The notes under the pieces were generated by a model. The model ran no database searches. It was not told the origin of the DNA and was given only the letters and a program-made list of their open reading frames with translations. A stretch of DNA of 11,664 bases from an uncultured Acholeplasmatales bacterium (GTDB taxonomy: Bacteria > Bacillota_I > Bacilli_A > ML615J-28 > CAG-698), in contig CALEGD010000116.1 of assembly GCA_937877075.1 (NCBI GenBank), positions 1-11,664 on the forward strand, written 5' to 3'. The translations under genes and the position numbers were made by a program. The first letter of the stretch is position 1, and every line of letters starts with the position of its first letter. Of the stretch, positions 6,141 to 11,664 are shown in pieces.

Positions 6141-6610
6141 TCATCAACCAAATAATACCATATTATCTTTTGACTTACAACCAAAAACTTGTCAATTTAC
6201 AAAATTCAAAATCAACATTATCTTTAAACTAAAATGAAAAATGGTTAACTTTGTCCTAGAACCCTTTTATATAAATCGTTTATCTATAAATTGTCTTCTT
6301 TTATATTATGATATTAAATAACCAATGAGATTATATTAAATTTATTAATCTTTTAAAAGGCCCATTAAAACCAATATTTTTATCCGATAGTTTAATTCCC
6401 GCTTTTACTTCATTTTATTTATCCTAGGAAGGAAAGAATAATTTCAGTAATGCAATCAAAAAATTAGGTTTCTAGAACTCTATTTAAGTGATAAGGACAG
6501 GCCTTTTAAGTACTAATTAATATTAAGTAGTGTATGAAGATATTTAAATAGTTAAGGAATAATATACGAGATGGGTCAGAATTATTCACAAACATAGTAA
6601 TACAAATTAA
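6141..6610. other. Intergenic stretch with nothing recognisable
   Basis: About 470 bp of very AT-rich DNA. All frames on both strands are cut by frequent stops. The longest suggestive piece is a 22-codon minus-strand segment near 6340-6405 containing GIKLSDKNIGFNGPFKRL, with no start or ribosome site. No tRNA-like fold, promoter pair, long repeat or terminator stands out. It may be the remains of decayed genes like its neighbour at 5862-6137. Confidence 0.5.
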
Positions 6611-6611
6611 C

Positions 6612-6659
6612 AAAAAGCATTTCGAATACTGTGTAAAACAGTATGAAATGCTTTGTTTT
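6612..6659 (-). terminator. Terminator of the giant surface protein gene
   Basis: AAAGCATTTC (6614-6623) pairs with GAAATGCTTT (6645-6654). After a 2-nt bulge, ATACTGT (6626-6632) pairs with ACAGTAT (6638-6644) around a GTAAA loop: 17 bp in all. On the minus strand TTTTTGTT follows. It starts about 30 nt after the gene's TAA. A plus-strand T-run (6655-6660 with one G) means it may work both ways. Confidence 0.9.
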
Positions 6660-6682
6660 TGATTGTTTAATAGAGCCTTGAT

Positions 6683-9600
6683 TTATAAAACTTCTACTAA
6701 ACCATTATCTGCGTCTTTTACGAATTCAGCAATCATATTTCCATCAGAATCTAATAAAGTTAACTGATTAGAGTTCCAAGCATCCCTCGCAGTTAGATCA
6801 CCATCTGTAGAAGTCCAGGTAACATCAGTATATAATTTATCATTATAGATAAATAAGTTCATTGACGTTCTTGAATGGCCTTCAATTACAAGCGTTACTA
6901 ATCTAGTTGTTCCACTATTCCAATGGGAACCGTCATAACCATTAACTGATGTAGAACCCGCAAGGTAAATAAACATATCATTACCTAAAGTATCTTTATT
7001 AGATGAATAATTGTATACTAATAAACCAGTATCAACATCAAAGACACCATAGTAATAAGTAGAAATACCGGTTCTAAGTTTAAATGAACCCGTTTCTTCA
7101 TCATAATCTTCTATTTGACCGTTTTTATCACCAGTTGTTGTTCCGGTCGGAGATACATCTATCGCTTTGGAATAAGTACCTCCATATGTTGTTCCACCTT
7201 TAGCGGCTCCACCCCATATTTCAGTTCCTTGATATGTTCCATATAGAGGTATTGCATCCATCCATTTACAATATATTATTGTATTCTCAACAATTGCATC
7301 TAGGGAATAAGGAATTGAATAAGAATCATCCAAATACCAACCATCAAATACTTTGCCATTCGTAAATCCTGGTACTATTGGTTCTGTAAGATCGCCTACT
7401 CCATATTCAAGGACTACAACTTCCATTCCATTGCCATAAACAACAGTAAGGGTCACTTTCAAATCCCATTTCGCGTATAGTGTTTCATTAATGGTCGGAA
7501 TATAATTATTATCCACTAATGTTTCAAATGTTGCTTCTTTATACCAACCTCTAAAAACATATTCATCATGTGTTGGAAGAGGGAGGTCAATAACAATATT
7601 TCTATTAACATTTGTTGATTCTATATCGCCTTTTGAATCATTATCAAATTCAATAGTAACCATAGGTATCTCAATTGTATATGTATAATTGTCCTTATCA
7701 ACTACTACTTCATAACAAATACCATCTACATAAACATCAAATGTATCTTCTAAACTTGATATCTGATAATATTCACCTTCTGCTCCATTTAGTTTTACGC
7801 CATATACTCCGTTTAATTCTAATGTATCTTCACCATTAGAATAAACTCCTTCATAGCCATCAAGAAATTGCATGGTTGTTCCATCATAACCAAATTTCCC
7901 TATTAAAGTTCCATTTGCATCCCGAACATATAATGTATCAGAAAGATAACAATCTACTCCTAAAACATCATTTCCTTCGACGTCTTTAAATGTTACATTG
8001 AAATATACTTCATCATTAAAGATAAAAATAGAATATGTATTTTCTTCAAAAGTATATTGAATTGTTCTAGTTTTTCCAAAATTCCAATATGAAGAAGAAA
8101 TTTGATTTACAATCCTTACTTGTTCAAATGGATTACAGAAATACACTTCAGAAAGTTCTGTATCTACACCTTCAGCTATATTGACAATCATTATACCAGT
8201 TACAGGATCTATCCAGCCTCTACGTACTTTAGTACCAACATTAAATAATAATTTGCCTGTAACTTCATCATATTCAGTAATAGAAACATCTCCACCATTT
8301 ATTGGATATCCACCTCCTGGTGCATTTCCATATGGATCAATATCAGCAATTGCACTTGCACTAGCCCAAGTATATACATATGATGTATCAGTTTCGTTTT
8401 CGTTATTAATCTCAATTTCGGTTAGTGCATACTTATTATTATAAGGAGGGGCTATTTCCCATTTAGCATAAATAATTACACTTTCTAAAATTTCCTGACC
8501 AGATACCCATTCGCTTCCTTCTTCAAATGTATCAGTTATATACCAACCTTGAAATGCATGTTTTGTATAAACAGGCATAGGAATTTCAGTAATATCTCCT
8601 ACTGAATAAATAACCTGATCATTATCTTCACCATTGTTATAGACAATTGTTACTATTGCGGGTACAGAATATTTTGCATAAATTGTTGTTGGTTCGGTTG
8701 GAATAAATGGAGTTGCCACTGGATTGGTAAAGTTTTGATCTAAGAACCAACCATTGAATACCCAACCTTCATCTTCCCCGTTTGGAAGTGTAGCTGCTAC
8801 ATTAATATTATATTCTTGACTCGCAATTGGATTATGATCAGCTCCAACTTCGAAATTAACTAAAGCTAAGGGTTTTATAATTGTATAAGAAGTATCATCT
8901 AGGGTTAATTGATAATATTCTGAATCGTTTTCTAAATACACATCGAAATCATAGGGAGCACTTTCTGCTTTCTTATATCTTCCAGTCTTTTCTCCGATTG
9001 TAATATTACCAGAACCATCTAAGATGACTTGCTCTTCACCATTATCATAAATACCAAAATAAGTATCTAATACTACCGTTTCAGAATTAATGCTGAATGA
9101 GGTTCCGAGTGAAGCCAGTCCAATAATCATTTCATTGGTTGTAGCATCTCTTACAACAACTGATTTAGAATCCTTAATATCATTTACAGTTAAAGGTAAA
9201 GCACTGGTATCTTCAATAATAACATTTGAATAAATATGATTATTATATAAGAAGATAGATCTTAAACCATCTTTGGTCATGATATTTACAAAACGAGCAT
9301 AATAGTTAAAGTTTGAACTGCCTGGTTCTACAGGTGCTTTCACTCCATAATGAGCATCCATTTTATTAGTTGTTTGATACTTTCCTAAAATGTAAAAATC
9401 GTATCCGATTTCATTATCACGATAAAGACCAGCAATTACATCAACTTCAGCATCAAACCAGAAATATTTAAGTAGAGTCGAAGATTCATTGTCCTTCCAA
9501 GTTACTAATTGAGTAAGTGGATCATAGGAAACAATAATTCCATTTTTTACGCCAGACATATTACCATTCTCATCAATAGTGAGTTCTCTAGTACTACTAT

Positions 9601-11664
9601 TACCGCTAGATTGACCCCATAACTCAGTTCCTTTATATGTTCCATAGTAAGCAGGTAAAATGTCCCACTTAGCATAAATTGTAAATCCAGAATCTTCTAG
9701 ATATAAAGTCGCTTCTTCTGGCAATGAAGTATTAAAATCTGAATCCATATACCAGCCTTTGAACACTCTTTGACCAACTAAATCAATTGTATATTTAGGT
9801 AAATAATTTCCAATAATATCTCCTTCACCTAAATATAATATAGTGGCATCACCTTCTACAACATCATTTAGATAAATTGTTACTTTTGGTGCCCATAGTG
9901 CATAGAAAGTAATATCTTCAGTTGGAACATAATTGTCTTCAACCGGTTGTAAGCAGGCTTCATCATAGAACCAGCCTTTAAATGTTTGTTTTTCATGAGT
10001 TAATTCAGGAAGAACTAATTCAATATTTTTGTTAGCAGAAAAGTCTTCATCTTCTGCATATTCTCCACCAACAAGTGTAATGTTAACCATTGGTCTAGTA
10101 ATTGTATAAGTCATGTTCTCTGTATCTAGAATAACCTCATCATAGAATCCATCAACATAGATACCTAATGTATAATCACTGCCACTTGGTGCAATTTCAT
10201 ATGTTCCAAGAACTCCCTTATAGGTTACATCACCATATCCACTAATAACTAATTCATCAGTAGCTACTGTATATGTTCCTTCGTATCCATCTACAGGAAC
10301 TAGTTTTTCACCGTTGTAAACAAATCCATCAATCAACTCACCATTATTATCAAAAACATATAAATAAGGTGATTGATAACAGTCTTCAGCAACAACCGGT
10401 AAACCATTTTCATCAACAAATTCTACACCAAAATATACTCTTTCATTATAAGTGAAAAAACTATAGGTTTCTTCATTGTAAGTATACTGAACAGCAACAG
10501 CATTATCCCAGCTTGAAGATTTAACTTTGTCCGCTGTAACACCAGTTTCAAAAGGTGTCAATACATGAAAATAGTTATAGGTAGAATTATGTGTTCTTAA
10601 GATAATTCCTGTAACCATATCAACATATCCAATTACATTAACTGCATCATTTGGTCTAAGAGTTATTTCACCAGTTTCCTCATCTATATTATATGGAGTT
10701 ATCTTAATGTTAACTCTTCCCGTCAAATGATCAACCATTGTTACTTCCATATTGCCATTAAATGGGAAAGCAGAACTTAAACCAGCGCCATTTCCATCAA
10801 GTTCAATTGAGGCAGTATTCCAAGATGTTGTAGCTGAAACTACACCATTTTTATAAGCAATCTCTTCATATCTTGCGTCAATCGCAAATGAAGAATATGT
10901 TTTATTATCATAAGGAGCAAGAAGTTTTGTAGTTGTGAATTCTACTGCACCATAGATAGAAGAATATGTTTTAACTCCAGGTTTATTATATGTAGCGTCC
11001 ACTACTGTAACTGACCAAATATCATCAGTTAAGACCGGAACTTCTACAACTTCTTTATCATCACATACTGAACAGACTCTTTCCGCACTTCCGACTTCAG
11101 TTTCAGTTGGTTCAGTTACTAATGTCCACTCACCATAATTGTGGTCAGCTATGGCAAGCCTAACTACAACTTCTCCATAAACAGAAGTATATGTTTCGCT
11201 TCCTTCAGCCTCACATGTGGCGTCCACTAATGTAGCTATCCAAATTTCATCAGTTAAGACTGGAACTTCTATAACTTCTTTATCATCACATACTGAACAG
11301 ACTCTTTCAGCACTTCCGACTTCAGTTTTTGTTGGTTCAGTTACCAATGTCCAATCACCATAACTATGATCTAAAAGGGCAAGTTTAACTACAACTTCTC
11401 CATAAACAGAAGTATATGTTTTACTTCCTTCAGCCTCACATGTGGCATCCACTACTGTAGCTGTCCAAATATCATCAGTTAAGACCGGAACTGCTTTAAC
11501 TTCTTTATCATCACATACTGAACAGACTCTTTCCGCACTTCCGACTTCAGTTTCAGTTGGTTCAGTTACCAATGTCCACTCACCATAATTGTGGTCAGCT
11601 ATGGCAAGCTTAACTACAACTTCTCCATAAACAGAAGTATATGTTTTACTTCCTTCAGCCTCAC
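6683..11664 (-). CDS. Giant modular surface protein with CxxC repeats and InlB B-repeats, 5' end off the window
   Basis: The last 1,659 codons, with no start in the window; the frame is open to the right edge. In residues counted from the TTG at 11572: (1) at least three 75-residue CxxC repeats up to about 215, each with YG(E/D)WTLVTEP, ERVCSVCDDKEV and DATCEAEGS; (2) module A (219-495); (3) two B-repeats (497-637) with FKGWF/FKGWY cores and YALW/YAKW ends; (4) module B (640-902); (5) two B-repeats (903-1040); (6) module C (1043-1303); (7) two B-repeats (1305-1438); (8) module D (1443-1629), which stops early. The four modules are homologous: an opening Y-x-G/N-x-Y, a S-x-W-x-x region, a (F/Y)NxxxYxxV strand pair, DxxGxLIxxF, and in A and C DGYEGxY closing with YTIT/YTIE. 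They look like beta-rich domains I cannot name. No LPXTG motif or C-terminal membrane helix exists, so anchoring must be N-terminal (lipid or signal anchor, unseen) or non-covalent. Likely role: adhesion or surface coat. Confidence 0.85.
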   Translation of the reverse strand, partial: EAEGSKTYTSVYGEVVVKLAIADHNYGEWTLVTEPTETEVGSAERVCSVCDDKEVKAVPVLTDDIWTATVVDATCEAEGSKTYTSVYGEVVVKLALLDHSYGDWTLVTEPTKTEVGSAERVCSVCDDKEVIEVPVLTDEIWIATLVDATCEAEGSETYTSVYGEVVVRLAIADHNYGEWTLVTEPTETEVGSAERVCSVCDDKEVVEVPVLTDDIWSVTVVDATYNKPGVKTYSSIYGAVEFTTTKLLAPYDNKTYSSFAIDARYEEIAYKNGVVSATTSWNTASIELDGNGAGLSSAFPFNGNMEVTMVDHLTGRVNIKITPYNIDEETGEITLRPNDAVNVIGYVDMVTGIILRTHNSTYNYFHVLTPFETGVTADKVKSSSWDNAVAVQYTYNEETYSFFTYNERVYFGVEFVDENGLPVVAEDCYQSPYLYVFDNNGELIDGFVYNGEKLVPVDGYEGTYTVATDELVISGYGDVTYKGVLGTYEIAPSGSDYTLGIYVDGFYDEVILDTENMTYTITRPMVNITLVGGEYAEDEDFSANKNIELVLPELTHEKQTFKGWFYDEACLQPVEDNYVPTEDITFYALWAPKVTIYLNDVVEGDATILYLGEGDIIGNYLPKYTIDLVGQRVFKGWYMDSDFNTSLPEEATLYLEDSGFTIYAKWDILPAYYGTYKGTELWGQSSGNSSTRELTIDENGNMSGVKNGIIVSYDPLTQLVTWKDNESSTLLKYFWFDAEVDVIAGLYRDNEIGYDFYILGKYQTTNKMDAHYGVKAPVEPGSSNFNYYARFVNIMTKDGLRSIFLYNNHIYSNVIIEDTSALPLTVNDIKDSKSVVVRDATTNEMIIGLASLGTSFSINSETVVLDTYFGIYDNGEEQVILDGSGNITIGEKTGRYKKAESAPYDFDVYLENDSEYYQLTLDDTSYTIIKPLALVNFEVGADHNPIASQEYNINVAATLPNGEDEGWVFNGWFLDQNFTNPVATPFIPTEPTTIYAKYSVPAIVTIVYNNGEDNDQVIYSVGDITEIPMPVYTKHAFQGWYITDTFEEGSEWVSGQEILESVIIYAKWEIAPPYNNKYALTEIEINNENETDTSYVYTWASASAIADIDPYGNAPGGGYPINGGDVSITEYDEVTGKLLFNVGTKVRRGWIDPVTGIMIVNIAEGVDTELSEVYFCNPFEQVRIVNQISSSYWNFGKTRTIQYTFEENTYSIFIFNDEVYFNVTFKDVEGNDVLGVDCYLSDTLYVRDANGTLIGKFGYDGTTMQFLDGYEGVYSNGEDTLELNGVYGVKLNGAEGEYYQISSLEDTFDVYVDGICYEVVVDKDNYTYTIEIPMVTIEFDNDSKGDIESTNVNRNIVIDLPLPTHDEYVFRGWYKEATFETLVDNNYIPTINETLYAKWDLKVTLTVVYGNGMEVVVLEYGVGDLTEPIVPGFTNGKVFDGWYLDDSYSIPYSLDAIVENTIIYCKWMDAIPLYGTYQGTEIWGGAAKGGTTYGGTYSKAIDVSPTGTTTGDKNGQIEDYDEETGSFKLRTGISTYYYGVFDVDTGLLVYNYSSNKDTLGNDMFIYLAGSTSVNGYDGSHWNSGTTRLVTLVIEGHSRTSMNLFIYNDKLYTDVTWTSTDGDLTARDAWNSNQLTLLDSDGNMIAEFVKDADNGLVEVL
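6686..10918 (-). repeat. Two-module super-repeat (A-BB-B-BB, then C-BB-D) in the giant gene
   Basis: Modules A (about 10918-10088) and C (8446-7664) share the opening PY(D/N)NK, NPFE/TPFE and DGYEG features. Modules B (9655-8867) and D (7246-6686) share GTY(K/Q)GTE(L/I)WG and an ENG/PTG-type turn. A to C is 824 residues and B to D is 803, so a block of about 2.4 kb with two modules and four B-repeats was duplicated. B-repeat pairs lie at about 10084-9662, 8866-8453 and 7660-7259. The second block stops in module D, before its last subdomain. Confidence 0.7.
11023..11664 (-). repeat. 225-bp tandem repeat coding for 75-residue CxxC units
   Basis: The motif CATCAGTTAAGAC recurs at 11023, 11248 and 11473, an exact 225-bp period. 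Copies are nearly identical, and the third is cut by the window end. The first and third copies share a segment (CACCATAATTGTGGTCAGC) that differs in the second, so copies may alternate in pairs. Bases 11610-11664 equal 11385-11439 exactly. A diverged fourth unit lies at about 10920-11022 (VDATYNKPGVKTYSS). Confidence 0.9.

Noticed and set aside
6683..6760. Sortase or other C-terminal anchor on the giant protein
   Set aside because: The last residues contain no LPXTG-like motif, hydrophobic helix or basic tail.
8181..8444. Plus-strand open frame of 87 codons opposite the giant protein gene
   Set aside because: It is antisense to strongly conserved repeat-module coding sequence, has no ribosome site, and its composition is that of a mirror frame. 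The same applies to plus-strand frames at 10273-10455, 3755-3958, 3244-3507, 3012-3275 and 1976-2164, and to the minus-strand frame at 5139-5441.
11023..11664. Tandem direct repeats as a CRISPR array
   Set aside because: The 225-bp units are contiguous, keep one open frame and contain no spacer-sized unique segments.

Overview
The window is AT-rich bacterial DNA that uses the standard code: Trp is TGG throughout, and all six complete genes end in TAA. Short lipoprotein signal peptides, strong AGGAGG-type ribosome sites, extended -10 promoters and very long surface proteins built of InlB-type B-repeats suggest a low-GC Bacillota/Mycoplasmatota lineage (gut-type Mollicutes such as Acholeplasma, Anaeroplasma or Izemoplasma relatives, or Erysipelotrichia). 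The taxon is an inference. Almost everything is on the minus strand.

Layout. 1-517 (-): the start of a B-repeat lipoprotein that runs off the left edge. Its roughly 245-nt leader (518-764) holds a U-tailed hairpin and a 16-bp palindrome, behind a promoter at 771-798. 837-1162 (+): a broken small gene. 1171-1449 (-): an open frame without its own start, overlapping the end of a four-helix membrane protein (1365-1745, -). 1949-4701 (-): a two-gene operon of a cytoplasmic GH43 glycosidase followed 32 nt later by a lipoprotein serpin, with its own promoter and a strong terminator. 4880-5455 (+): a divergently transcribed Imm5-like protein with its own promoter and terminator. 5590-5796 (-): a small Cys-rich protein. 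5862-6137 (-): a frame broken by an amber codon. 6141-6610 holds nothing I can name. 6683-11664 (-): the last 1,659 codons of a giant modular surface protein, running off the right edge.

How the genes fit together. The theme is life on, or in contact with, host or plant material. There are two B-repeat surface proteins, a membrane-anchored protease inhibitor and an enzyme that trims xylan- or arabinan-derived oligosaccharides inside the cell. The serpin and GH43 are probably co-transcribed.

The window looks like a complete assembly contig rather than a free cut. Its first 55 bases recur exactly at 211-265 and its last 55 recur exactly at 11385-11439, each match ending at a mismatch. That is what a de Bruijn assembler with a 55-base overlap leaves when it stops at a repeat. 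The two edge genes are therefore probably truncated by assembly, and their repeat numbers are unknown.
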